Shown here: positions 7,427 through 14,158 of the stretch, piece after piece | Numbering within the stretch: position 1 is the first letter of the stretch | Layout: the number at the start of each line of letters is the position of its first letter | From: an uncultured Alphaproteobacteria bacterium | GTDB lineage: Bacteria > Pseudomonadota > Alphaproteobacteria > Caulobacterales > Hyphomonadaceae | Direction of reading: 5' to 3' | Length of the DNA stretch: 17,730 nucleotides | Assembly (NCBI GenBank): GCA_903831485.1 | Contig: CAIKXW010000344.1 | Coordinates: 1-17,730, forward strand | The notes under the pieces: model-generated | Database searches by the model: none | The model's input: only the letters and a program-made list of their open reading frames with translations | What the model was told of the DNA's origin: nothing | Translations under genes and position numbers: made by a program

Positions 7427-8016
7427 TGAAATCCATGCTTCTTGGCGGCCTTGGCCTGCTCGCCATCGCCGCCGCCGCATGCACGGAGCAGCAGCCCGCA
7501 GCGCCTGCCGCCACCGCGCCTGCCGCGACCGCTGAGGAGCAGGTCGCGCAGCCTGCTTCCGCCGGTCCTCCGCCCGTCGCCGGACAGATCGACTGGGCTG
7601 CAGCGCGGGCCGACGCTGCCGCACGACCATCAGACGTGGTGATCCCGCAGGCCGTCGGCAGCGATCCGCTGACCGTGCCGATGCTGCTGCCGGTGATCGT
7701 CCAGACAGCCAGCGACCGACCGACGCCGCCGCGCGTGACCAAGGACGGCTATTTCGCAACTTATCACCTGCCGCGCTACGACGTGATCGTGAACGGCTCG
7801 AGCAAGGCCTACCAGGCCGGCTCGCCGTCCGCAGGCGAGAAGACCGAGATGAAGTTCACCACGGTCGAAGCCGGCGCACAGCTGGCCTTCTCGCGCTACG
7901 GCGCAGACTACGTGATCGAATTCGAGTGCCGCGAAGTCGACAGTCCCGAGGGCTGCATCACGGAAGTGCAGGCCAAGGAATTCGCGGAAAGCCTGTTCGT
8001 GGCGCAGTCGCGCTAG
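7426..8016 (+). CDS. Unknown lipoprotein, translationally coupled to the I9-like gene
   Basis: A 196-residue predicted lipoprotein. The signal MKSMLLGGLGLLAIAAAAC places the lipidated cysteine at 19. An Ala/Pro/Gln-rich linker runs to about residue 55, then a globular C-terminal region (about 75-196) with FECREVDSPEGC, two cysteines eight residues apart that could pair. I recognise no family. GGAGGA ends five bases before ATG 7426. ATG 7423 is also in frame and overlaps the preceding TGA, so translation is coupled to the I9-like gene either way. Its place between that gene and the M23 peptidase suggests a partner in the same envelope complex, which is inference. Confidence 0.8.
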   Translation: MKSMLLGGLGLLAIAAAACTEQQPAAPAATAPAATAEEQVAQPASAGPPPVAGQIDWAAARADAAARPSDVVIPQAVGSDPLTVPMLLPVIVQTASDRPTPPRVTKDGYFATYHLPRYDVIVNGSSKAYQAGSPSAGEKTEMKFTTVEAGAQLAFSRYGADYVIEFECREVDSPEGCITEVQAKEFAESLFVAQSR

Positions 8017-8074
8017 GAACTTCGTCGAGCGGCCAGAGGCCGGGGCGAATGGGACGGTGAGTGGGAGTGGTGGG

Positions 8075-9286
8075 ATGAAACGGTCTTGGGTGAAGTTCGG
8101 CCTGGCCGCGCTGGCCAGCGTTGCAATGCTCGGCGCGTGCGATGCCAACAACGTGCTGCTGTGGCCGTGGGTGGAGATCGCGGCCAGGGAACAGGAAGTC
8201 CCGGAAGACCCAACCCTTCCGCCCCCGCCTCCGCCGCTCGATGCCGTTGATCCCGTCAACCCCACCGATCCGGGCGCAGGCGGCGTGCCGAACCCCAACG
8301 CCAACACCGGCGCGCCGGTAGATGGTACGCCCTTCCCCGAGACCATCCCGGAAAACCCGGCCATCGACACCGGCGACGGCAAGCCGCTTGAGAGCGTCGA
8401 GGGCGCCCCCCTTCCGCCGCTGCCCGTGCCAACCGAGCCGGATTCGAATGGCGGCATCCTGATCCCGCCTCCCTACGAGGAGCCAGGCGCACCGGCGCCA
8501 ACCGAACCAACGACGCCGACCACTCCGGAAACACCGGCCCCAACGCCAGCGCCAGACCCGACGCCGGCGCCGGCGCCTGTGGCTGCATCCTTCTATTTCT
8601 TCCGCCCGGGCAATCTCGCACCGTCAAGCGGCACCGGCTCCACCGAGGCCTCGGTGCTCGTCCCCGACATGCTGTTTCCGATCAAGGACGCGCCTGCCGT
8701 CGCGCAGACGCAGGTCTACCGTTATGGCGGCGGCATCAAGGGCGGCGACCAGTGCGACACGCGCAACTTCACGGCGCCCTGGCGCGACAATTACTGCGAG
8801 AGCCGCTCGACGACCAACACCACGCCCTGGTGCGTCAAGACCGGCGTCCATCTCGGGCAGGACATCCGTGTCGGCACGCCGGAAGGCTGCAAGGCAGAGC
8901 GTTCGACCAAGGCCGCCGATCGCGCCCGCTATGAAGTTGTCGCCGTCGAGGATGGCGTCATCTCCAACGTGGGCAGCTACACCGTCACGCTGCGCGCGGA
9001 TTCCGGCGGGCGGATCTATCGCTATCTCCATCTCAACATGAAGAAGCTGAAGGTCGCGACCAACCAGACCGTCAAGAAGGGCGACGTGATCGGCTACGTC
9101 TCGAACGATTTCGGCGGCACGCCGACGACGCTGCACCTCCATTTCGAGATCAAGCTGAACACGGCCACGAATGGCTGGCAGTACGCCCCGCCCTACGCCT
9201 CCCTCCTCGAAGCCTACAAGCGGCGCGAGAACAATCCGGGCGCTCAGGTCGCGGACGACTTCCTGGTGGCGTCGACGCCGCGCTAG
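8075..9286 (+). CDS. M23 family metalloendopeptidase, lipoprotein
   Basis: A 403-residue predicted zinc endopeptidase acting on peptidoglycan cross-bridges. The signal MKRSWVKFGLAALASVAMLG ends in the lipobox LGAC with C22. Residues 41-170 are a Pro/Thr/Ala-rich linker long enough to span to the wall. The M23 (lysostaphin/LytM-type) domain keeps every key residue: H259 and D263 in HLGQD, the catalytic His H319 in YRYLHL, and H354/H356 in LHLHFE, so it should be active, unlike the degenerate EnvC/NlpD group. An insertion before the first motif carries C227, C241 and C253, with C272 just after. ATG 8075 has GGGAG seven bases upstream; GTG 8057 is less likely. It closes the four-gene envelope cluster. 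Confidence 0.92.
   Translation: MKRSWVKFGLAALASVAMLGACDANNVLLWPWVEIAAREQEVPEDPTLPPPPPPLDAVDPVNPTDPGAGGVPNPNANTGAPVDGTPFPETIPENPAIDTGDGKPLESVEGAPLPPLPVPTEPDSNGGILIPPPYEEPGAPAPTEPTTPTTPETPAPTPAPDPTPAPAPVAASFYFFRPGNLAPSSGTGSTEASVLVPDMLFPIKDAPAVAQTQVYRYGGGIKGGDQCDTRNFTAPWRDNYCESRSTTNTTPWCVKTGVHLGQDIRVGTPEGCKAERSTKAADRARYEVVAVEDGVISNVGSYTVTLRADSGGRIYRYLHLNMKKLKVATNQTVKKGDVIGYVSNDFGGTPTTLHLHFEIKLNTATNGWQYAPPYASLLEAYKRRENNPGAQVADDFLVASTPR
8480..8584 (+). repeat. Low-complexity Pro/Thr/Ala linker repeat in the M23 gene
   Basis: Short irregular repeats of CCNACN/CCAGCG-type codons encode alternating P-T-E and P-A-P units (residues 136-170). Such tracts vary in length between strains by slippage. It is a protein spacer and not a mobile or CRISPR repeat. 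Confidence 0.7.
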
Positions 9287-9353
9287 GCAAATAGGCTTGC
9301 CCCGCTCGCCCTAACCTGCTTCAGAACCCGCAGTCTTTTGGCGGAGCAGGATG

Positions 9354-10064
9354 ATGGCGCAACTCGCGCTGGTGCGGCACGGACAGAGCCAGTGGAATCT
9401 GGAAGACAGGTTCACCGGCTGGTGGGATGTCGACCTGACGGCTGTCGGTGAAGAAGAAGCGCGCCTGTCCGGCAAGCTCCTGAAGGAAACCGGCGTCGAC
9501 TTCACGCGCGCCTACACCTCCGTACAGCGCCGCGCCATCCGCACGCTCTACCTCGCCCTGGACACGATGGACCGCCTGTGGTTGCCGGTCACGAAGGACT
9601 GGCATCTCAACGAGCGGCACTATGGCGGCCTCACAGGTCTCAACAAGAAGGAGACGGCGGCCAAGCACGGCGATGACCAGGTGAAGATCTGGCGCCGCTC
9701 CTACGACATTCCCCCGCCTGACATGGTCGCCGGCGGCGAATTCGACCTCTCGAAGGACCGCCGCTATCAGGGTCTCAACATCCCCAACACGGAAAGCCTC
9801 AAAACGACGCTCGACCGGGTCTTGCCCTACTGGGAGGCAGAGATCGCGCCGAAGCTGAAAGCTGGCCAGAACATCGTGGTCGCAGCCCACGGCAACAGCC
9901 TGCGCGCCATCGTGAAGCATCTCTTCCAGGTGCCCGACAGCGAGATCACAGAGGTGGAAATTCCCACCGGCAATCCGCTGCTTATCGATCTCGACGACGT
10001 GCTCCACGTGAAGGCCGCGCGCTATCTCGACGCCGCGCGCGCCAAGCCTCTGCCGAAGGTCTGA
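9354..10064 (+). CDS. gpmA: 2,3-bisphosphoglycerate-dependent phosphoglycerate mutase
   Basis: This cytoplasmic enzyme interconverts 3- and 2-phosphoglycerate in glycolysis and gluconeogenesis. The phospho-histidine motif [10 protein letters not shown] (H9), the acid-base ERHYGGLTG (E87) and the second histidine AAHGNSLRA (H179) are all present. The GpmA-type long insertion ([16 protein letters not shown]) separates it from the broader phosphatase-like relatives. At 236 residues it has normal length for the family. Two adjacent ATGs (9351, 9354) both follow GGAG; the second has the better seven-base spacing. A RibD-like gene begins three bases after its stop, so the two are probably co-transcribed, though their pathways are unrelated. 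Confidence 0.95.
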   Translation: MAQLALVRHGQSQWNLEDRFTGWWDVDLTAVGEEEARLSGKLLKETGVDFTRAYTSVQRRAIRTLYLALDTMDRLWLPVTKDWHLNERHYGGLTGLNKKETAAKHGDDQVKIWRRSYDIPPPDMVAGGEFDLSKDRRYQGLNIPNTESLKTTLDRVLPYWEAEIAPKLKAGQNIVVAAHGNSLRAIVKHLFQVPDSEITEVEIPTGNPLLIDLDDVLHVKAARYLDAARAKPLPKV

Positions 10065-10067
10065 ACA

Positions 10068-10712
10068 ATGAGCGCCGGTCCTTCTGCGGAAGACCTGCGC
10101 TTCATGTCACGCGCGCTCGAACTGGCGCGGGCGCAACTCGGCCGCACCTCGCCCAATCCCAGCGTTGGCTGCGTGATCGTGGCGAATGGCGCCATCGTCG
10201 GTGAAGGCGCCACGGGCAATGGCGGACGTCCGCACGCCGAGGAGATAGCACTCGCTCAGGCCGGCGAAAGCGCCGAAGGCGCAACAGCCTACGTGACGCT
10301 TGAGCCCTGCCGCCAGCGATCAGACGGCTCCTTCTCCTGCTCGCAGCTCCTGCTCGGCGCAGGCGCGACGCGCGTGTTGATCGCCTGCGCCGACCCGCAT
10401 CCACTCGGCGCGCACGGCGCCGATCGTCTCAGCGCATCGGGGGTCGCCGTCGAGACTGGCCTGATGCGCGCCGAAGCCGAAGCGCTCAACGCAGGCTTCT
10501 TCAAGCACGTGGCCACCGGCCGCCCCTGGCTCGCCATCGATGGCGATGCATCGACCTACGACGGCGAGTTCGATGTGCAGCGCGGTGAAACCTACGAGGC
10601 GGCGCTCGATCGCCTCGGCGCCAAGGGCTGGACTCGCGCGTGCGTTCGTCCCGGCACAGCGCTGGCCGCGCAACTCGAGGCGCGCGGGCTGGTGGATGAG
10701 GCTCACAGCTAG
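10068..10712 (+). CDS. RibD-like deaminase with a collapsed reductase domain
   Basis: A 214-residue protein. Residues 8-146 are a RibD-type pyrimidine deaminase domain (riboflavin pathway, second step): TSPNPSVGCVIV, HAEE (H56 zinc ligand, E58 proton donor) and TLEPC (C81) with C91 as third ligand. The cysteine spacing is nine residues rather than the usual eight, and the common CxHxGxTPPC wording is replaced by CRQRSDGSFSC. Bifunctional RibD is about 350-380 residues. Here the reductase is only about 64 residues, keeping its start (GRPWLAIDG) and its end (LGAKGWTRACV...ARGLVDE) but missing the NADPH-binding core. Either a deaminase-only paralogue or a decaying copy; another ribD would then be expected elsewhere in the genome. 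It starts three bases after gpmA. Confidence 0.8.
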   Translation: MSAGPSAEDLRFMSRALELARAQLGRTSPNPSVGCVIVANGAIVGEGATGNGGRPHAEEIALAQAGESAEGATAYVTLEPCRQRSDGSFSCSQLLLGAGATRVLIACADPHPLGAHGADRLSASGVAVETGLMRAEAEALNAGFFKHVATGRPWLAIDGDASTYDGEFDVQRGETYEAALDRLGAKGWTRACVRPGTALAAQLEARGLVDEAHS

Positions 10713-10771
10713 CGCTTGCGAGCGCGGCCTCGCCGGCGCCACACGCGCCAAACACCATCGACGACAATGAA

Positions 10772-10802
10772 AAACGGGCCGGCCATCAAGGCCGACCCGT
10801 TT
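10772..10802 (-). terminator. Rho-independent terminator of the cold-shock gene
   Basis: A 13-base stem (AAACGGGCCGGCC with GGCCGACCCGTTT, one mismatch) closes a five-base ATCAA loop. On the minus strand it is followed by a run completing TTTTT, the right polarity for csp. On the plus strand the stem is followed later by TTTTT at 10808-10812, so it may also stop gpmA-ribD transcripts. Confidence 0.85.
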
Positions 10803-10820
10803 CGAAGTTTTTGCGATGTT

Positions 10821-10838
10821 GCCGTCTGCGAAGACGGC
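10821..10838. other. Additional 7-bp hairpin in the csp 3' region
   Basis: GCCGTCT and AGACGGC enclose GCGA (a GNRA-type tetraloop on the plus strand, TCGC on the minus strand). It sits between the csp stop and the terminator, so the csp mRNA would end in two consecutive hairpins. A role in transcript stability is plausible but unproven. Confidence 0.5.
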
Positions 10839-10849
10839 TTCGCGCCCGC

Positions 10850-11059
10850 TTAGAGGGGCTGGAGCTGCGTCGCGGCCATCTTGCCGGAGCGCTTGTCCTT
10901 CTCGAGCTCGAAGCTCACGCGCTGGCCCTCATTGAGGCCCGCGAGGCCTGCGCGCTGGACTGCAGAGATGTGCACGAAGATGTCCGCGCCGCCCTGCTCC
11001 GGCTGGATGAAGCCGTAGCCCTTTTGCTCGTTGAACCATTTGACAGTACCGGTAGCCAT
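10850..11059 (-). CDS. Cold-shock domain protein (CspA family)
   Basis: A 69-residue single-stranded nucleic-acid-binding protein and RNA chaperone. [18 protein letters not shown] contains the RNP1 motif (KGYGFI, residues 13-18), and DIFVHIS (27-33) is RNP2. The aromatic residues W8, F9, Y15, F17 and F28 needed for stacking are present. The length is exactly that of single-domain Csp proteins. GAAAG lies about 12 bases upstream of the ATG, so ribosome binding is weak. This suits csp genes, whose translation is often governed by a long structured leader. The spacer upstream is 306 bases, room for such a leader. Whether it is cold-induced or constitutive cannot be told from sequence. Confidence 0.95.
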   Translation of the reverse strand: MATGTVKWFNEQKGYGFIQPEQGGADIFVHISAVQRAGLAGLNEGQRVSFELEKDKRSGKMAATQLQPL

Positions 11060-11365
11060 GTAGATCTAGTCTTTCGATAGGCATCCACGGGGCCGGGGGG
11101 ACCCGCGGAAGGATTAGAGAACGCTTGCAGCCGCGTCCCCGGGGGCCGTCAAACCAGACTGTTCGGAAGGCCAGATCCGGAGCTCGATCCGACGGGATAC
11201 CGTCATTCAGAGCAAGGAGAGCAACCCGAACCTGTTCAGAATTCGACCGAGAACGTATTGCACAATGGCGACGGCTTGAAAAGACAGAGCCCAGGCCCTG
11301 ACATAGAGTTTAGACCGACCACGCGGACGCCTTTGGCCGTGCAACAATTTCGCTAACGAGCATCG
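11060..11365. other. Divergent intergenic spacer between csp and ygfZ
   Basis: This 306-base spacer must hold promoters for both neighbours. I find no open frame of substance and no convincing -35/-10 pair. TTTGACG on the minus strand (near 11150) and TTGAAA at 11276-11281 on the plus strand are possible -35 elements without well-spaced partners. CCCCGGGG near 11140 could fold in a csp leader. Confidence 0.5.
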
Positions 11366-12187
11366 ATGCAGCAGCCACTCTTCCTCGCCGACCGCGCGAT
11401 CATTTCGGTTAGCGGCGCCGACGCCGAGCTCTTCCTCAATGGCATCCTGACGGCGTCAACGCTGGGGCTTGAGGACAATGCGTTCCGCTATGGCGCACTG
11501 CTGACGCCGCAGGGCAAGGTGATTGCGGATGCACTGATCACCCGCCGCGACGGCGCCATCCTGCTCGACTGCGCCGCAAGCGCCGCGCCCGCGCTTGTGA
11601 AACGTCTCACGCTGATGAAACTGCGCGCGGCCGTCGTGATCGCGCCGCGCGACGACCTCGGCGTCACAGTGCTCGACGGCGCAGCAGATCCGCGCTCGGC
11701 TCTCGCGCCGCGCCGCCGCATCGACGCGCGCCGCGCCGGAGATGATCCCGCGCCGTACCATGCCGCACGCATCGCCGCCGGCCTGCCCGAGCAAGGGTCG
11801 GATTTCGCCGGCGAAGATGTGTTCCCCGCCGACATCAACATGGACCTGCTGGACGGTGTCGACTTCAAGAAAGGCTGCTTCGTTGGCCAGGAAGTCGCCT
11901 CACGCATGAAGCGTCGGGGCACGGCGCGCCGCCGCACGCTGAGGGCCGCCGTCGCCGCAAACGCCACGCCCGGAACGCCCGTGCTCGCTGGCGATTTCGA
12001 GGTCGGACTGCTGACGTCGATTTCCGGCGGCGCCGCGCTCGCCCGCGTGCGCATAGACCGGCTGGCCGAAGCCGAGGCAAAGGGCGAGATCCTGACAGCT
12101 GCCGGCGCGTCCGTCGTGTTCAATCACCCGGACTGGCTGGCCGGCGAACTTGCCGCCCTCGCCGAAGCCCGTGAAGCGAAAGCCTGA
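11366..12187 (+). CDS. ygfZ: YgfZ/CAF17-family folate-binding Fe-S protein
   Basis: A 273-residue member of the YgfZ/GcvT-like family, which binds tetrahydrofolate and supports assembly or repair of iron-sulfur enzymes such as MiaB. The signature KGCFVGQE (169-176, with C171) is intact. The early F-LNGILTAS and FRYGALLTPQGKVIADALI (about 40-58) are the usual folate-fold segments. The arginine-rich MKRRGTARRR follows the signature. It is cytoplasmic, with no signal peptide. ATG 11366 gives a standard N-terminus, although no clear Shine-Dalgarno is visible. The TGA stop shares its last base with the ATG of tag (TGATG), so the two are translationally coupled. Confidence 0.92.
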   Translation: MQQPLFLADRAIISVSGADAELFLNGILTASTLGLEDNAFRYGALLTPQGKVIADALITRRDGAILLDCAASAAPALVKRLTLMKLRAAVVIAPRDDLGVTVLDGAADPRSALAPRRRIDARRAGDDPAPYHAARIAAGLPEQGSDFAGEDVFPADINMDLLDGVDFKKGCFVGQEVASRMKRRGTARRRTLRAAVAANATPGTPVLAGDFEVGLLTSISGGAALARVRIDRLAEAEAKGEILTAAGASVVFNHPDWLAGELAALAEAREAKA

Positions 12188-12789
12188 TGACGAAGCTGGA
12201 CGACATCCCCTGCGGCTGGGCCCCCGCCAGCGATGAACTCTACCGCCACTACCACGACACTGAATGGGGCGTCCCCGAACGCGACAGCCGCGCCCTCTGG
12301 GAAAAATTCCAGCTCGACGGCCATCAGGCAGGGCTTTCGTGGATCACCATCCTGCGCAAGCGGGAGACGATGCGCGAGGAATTTGACGGCTTCGAGCCCG
12401 AGACGATCGTGCGCTGGAACCAGAAACGCATCGACCGCGCGATGAAGAATCCCGGCATCATCCGCAGCCCGATCAAGATCGCCGCCACCATCCGCAACGC
12501 CCAGCTCTTTTGCGACATGGCGGAACGGGGCGAGGATTTCTCCGACTATGTCTGGGGCTTCGTCGACAACAAGCCGATCGTGAACAGCCTCCATCACTGG
12601 CGCAACGTCCAGCCAAAGACGCCGCTGTCGGAACAGATCGCCAGGGACATGAAGAAGCGCGGCTTCAAGTTCTGCGGTCCGGTCATCGTCTACGCGGTGA
12701 TGCAGGCCATGGGCATGGTCAACGATCACGAAGTGCGTTGCCCGCGGCACAAGCAAATCCAGAAGCTGGAACGCGCGAGCAAAAAGTGA
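12187..12789 (+). CDS. tag: DNA-3-methyladenine glycosylase I
   Basis: A 200-residue base-excision-repair enzyme that removes 3-methyladenine from alkylated DNA. It aligns along its length with E. coli Tag from memory: IPCGW, YHDTEWGVPERD, QAGLSWITILRKRE, NPGIIR and KKRGFKF. The four zinc ligands are present (C9, H23, H181, C185). The residue corresponding to the base-sensing Glu38 of E. coli Tag is aspartate (D44 in LDGHQAGLSW), a conservative change that may define a subfamily. Translation is coupled to ygfZ by the one-base overlap. It is not the alkylation-induced AlkA type. The tail is short and basic (KLERASKK). Confidence 0.93.
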   Translation: MTKLDDIPCGWAPASDELYRHYHDTEWGVPERDSRALWEKFQLDGHQAGLSWITILRKRETMREEFDGFEPETIVRWNQKRIDRAMKNPGIIRSPIKIAATIRNAQLFCDMAERGEDFSDYVWGFVDNKPIVNSLHHWRNVQPKTPLSEQIARDMKKRGFKFCGPVIVYAVMQAMGMVNDHEVRCPRHKQIQKLERASKK

Positions 12790-12820
12790 GATGGTCCAGC
12801 CCTGACAAGGGAGGGTCTCG

Positions 12821-13081
12821 ATGCGCCTGGTTCTGGTTGCGCCGCTCGCGCTTTCACTCTCCGGCTGCGTGCTCGACCCGAACATGCAGCCCTACGATCC
12901 GCGGTTCCCATCGCAGACCAGCGAGCTGGAGACAATCGACCCCTATCACCGGGACAAGATTCCCGACACGCCCTATGAAATCCGCAAGGCCGAGATCGAG
13001 CGCGACGAACGTCTCGCGGGCCGCGGCGGGCCGACCTACCCGCCCCTGTTCAGGGAACAGGCAGAGGACGACGGGCAATGA
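12821..13081 (+). CDS. Small lipoprotein, 86 residues
   Basis: A predicted lipoprotein: MRLVLVAPLALSLSGC gives the lipobox LSGC with C16. The remaining 70 residues are polar, rich in Pro, Asp, Glu and Tyr (PYDPRF, DPYHRDKIPD, PPLF), and look unstructured, with no recognised domain. GGGAGGG lies close upstream of ATG 12821. The stop overlaps the next start (ATGA), so it is coupled to the 60-residue lipoprotein. The gap after tag is only 31 bases, so read-through from ygfZ-tag is possible. Confidence 0.75.
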   Translation: MRLVLVAPLALSLSGCVLDPNMQPYDPRFPSQTSELETIDPYHRDKIPDTPYEIRKAEIERDERLAGRGGPTYPPLFREQAEDDGQ

Positions 13082-13260
13082 GGATCCTGCTCGCCGCGCT
13101 TGTACCGGTGCTTGTCGCCAGCTGTGTCAGCATGCAGTCCGCCTATGACAGCGCCGCGCGCCGCGACTGTCAGTCCGTCGTCAACGCCGAAGACAGGCAG
13201 GCCTGCCTGTCCGGTGTCGAGCGCAACGCGGCGGAGAAGCGCGCCGCCAGGCGATCGTGA
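13078..13260 (+). CDS. Tiny lipoprotein, 60 residues, with a cysteine pair
   Basis: MRILLAALVPVLVASC gives lipobox VASC with C16. The short mature part carries C31 and C43 (DCQSVVNAEDRQACL) eleven residues apart, then a basic tail ending AAEKRAARRS. It starts inside the stop of the previous lipoprotein. The same plan, lipid cysteine, 14-15 residues, cysteine, 11-13 residues, CL, recurs in the 77-residue lipoprotein at 13923. I recognise no family. Localisation should be the envelope. Confidence 0.72.
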   Translation: MRILLAALVPVLVASCVSMQSAYDSAARRDCQSVVNAEDRQACLSGVERNAAEKRAARRS

Positions 13261-13297
13261 TACCGCGCACAATCATCCTGTGCGGCGACGCACGAAG

Positions 13298-13306
13298 TGC
13301 TACACT
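13298..13306 (+). promoter_or_regulatory. Possible extended -10 promoter of the cupin gene
   Basis: TGCTACACT provides a TG extension and a good -10 (TACACT), 25 bases before the cupin ATG. The -35 position (CTGTGC, 13278-13283) is poor, as is common with extended -10 promoters. The expected leader is under 20 bases and includes GGACGGGA. Confidence 0.35.
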
Positions 13307-13330
13307 GAGCCATCGTTGCGGGACGGGAAC

Positions 13331-13888
13331 ATGACGGACTTTGCCAGCATCATGCGACGCGTGATCACAGCTGACGACGCCTCGGGCGACAGCGTGGTGA
13401 TCATCGATGGTCCGCCCTCTGCAACGAATGGCGATCCCGCCCTCGGCGGCCTGTTCGACATCTGGCACGATGACGCCTTCGGCCCGCTGAACGCGCGTAA
13501 TACTCATGATCTCGGCCCGGATCGCTGCGTGCTGTCGCCAGCCACCGGCAAGGTGAAAGTCCGCTGGTTCGTCATCCAGCCGCCGCCGGCCGACGTGCCG
13601 CGCGAGCAGCTCAACGCCGCCGCACGCGCGCGCTTTGCGTCGTTCGACGCCGAGGACCACCTCACCGACCAGTCGAAATCACCCGCCATGCACAAGACGG
13701 AATCGCTCGACGTGATCTGCCTCCTGCAAGGCGAGGTCGATCTGATCCTCGACACCGGCCGCACCCGCATCAAGCCCGGCCAGATCGTGATACAGCGCGG
13801 CACCAGCCATGGCTGGGAAGCCATCGGCGCCCCGGCCCTTCTGTTGGCGGTGCTGATAGACCGGCCGCTTGTGGCCCCACCGCACTAG
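13331..13888 (+). CDS. Cupin domain protein
   Basis: A 185-residue cytoplasmic protein. The C-terminal half is a single cupin barrel: H121 in MHKTESLDVIC, GEVDLILDTG (134-143), IKPGQIVIQRGTSHGWE (147-163, with H160). The QRGTxH-W wording is typical of a small cupin group of unknown substrate. Its metal site looks reduced to two histidines plus E125 or D127. The N-terminal half (1-110) has a separate β-rich region (VVIIDGPPSA, FDIWHDD) often found in the same group. ATG 13331 follows GGACGGGA. The frame is also open upstream, but that stretch lies over the tiny lipoprotein gene and has unnatural composition. Function: possibly an isomerase, dioxygenase or sensor; not decided. Confidence 0.85.
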   Translation: MTDFASIMRRVITADDASGDSVVIIDGPPSATNGDPALGGLFDIWHDDAFGPLNARNTHDLGPDRCVLSPATGKVKVRWFVIQPPPADVPREQLNAAARARFASFDAEDHLTDQSKSPAMHKTESLDVICLLQGEVDLILDTGRTRIKPGQIVIQRGTSHGWEAIGAPALLLAVLIDRPLVAPPH

Positions 13889-13922
13889 TCCACGCGCTCA
13901 GCCAGCGAGTAGAGGAATAGAC

Positions 13923-14156
13923 ATGATGATCCGGTTCACGCTTCCCGCCCTGCTCCTGGCCTTGGCTGCGTCTGCCTGCTCGACGCCCGGCAATCCGGAG
14001 ACCGAACTGACCCAGCAACAGGTCTGCCTCGCCCACAACGAGAACGATCCTGCCCAGCGCGATCGCTGCCTCGTCAACGCCGCCTCGCGCAGCGACACCT
14101 CGCCCGACGTGCGCCCGATGGACCTGCCCGTTCGCAACGGCCAGATGGGCGATTAG
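13923..14156 (+). CDS. Small lipoprotein, 77 residues, with a cysteine pair
   Basis: MMIRFTLPALLLALAASAC gives lipobox ASAC with C19. The mature part holds C35 and C49 (VCLAHNENDPAQRDRCL) and an acidic, Pro-rich tail (SPDVRPMDLP). GAGGA lies six bases before ATG 13923; ATG 13926 is an alternative. The cysteine layout mirrors the 60-residue lipoprotein on the other side of the cupin gene, suggesting distant relationship. The stop is two bases from the stop of the convergent lysE-type gene. Confidence 0.75.
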   Translation: MMIRFTLPALLLALAASACSTPGNPETELTQQQVCLAHNENDPAQRDRCLVNAASRSDTSPDVRPMDLPVRNGQMGD

Positions 14157-14158
14157 AC

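Noticed and set aside
7630..8457. A 275-residue Gly/Ser-rich minus-strand frame
   Set aside because: It is the complement of the Pro/Ala-rich linker of the M23 gene. Pro codons read as Gly on the other strand, imitating a glycine-rich protein.
8480..8584. Short repeats that might suggest a CRISPR-like or mobile repeat
   Set aside because: The units are irregular, in frame, and encode a Pro/Thr/Ala linker, with no spacers.
10712..10725. GCGCT-TGCG-AGCGC hairpin just after the RibD-like stop as a terminator
   Set aside because: Only a 5-bp stem and no following T-run; the 13-bp stem at 10772-10802 is the likely terminator.
12124..12885. A 253-residue minus-strand frame opposite tag
   Set aside because: Tag is unmistakable on the plus strand with all zinc ligands; the opposite frame shows no family character.
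13100..13330. 77-residue N-terminal extension of the cupin frame
   Set aside because: It overlaps the 60-residue lipoprotein gene and is Ser/Pro/Arg-rich. A ribosome site precedes ATG 13331.
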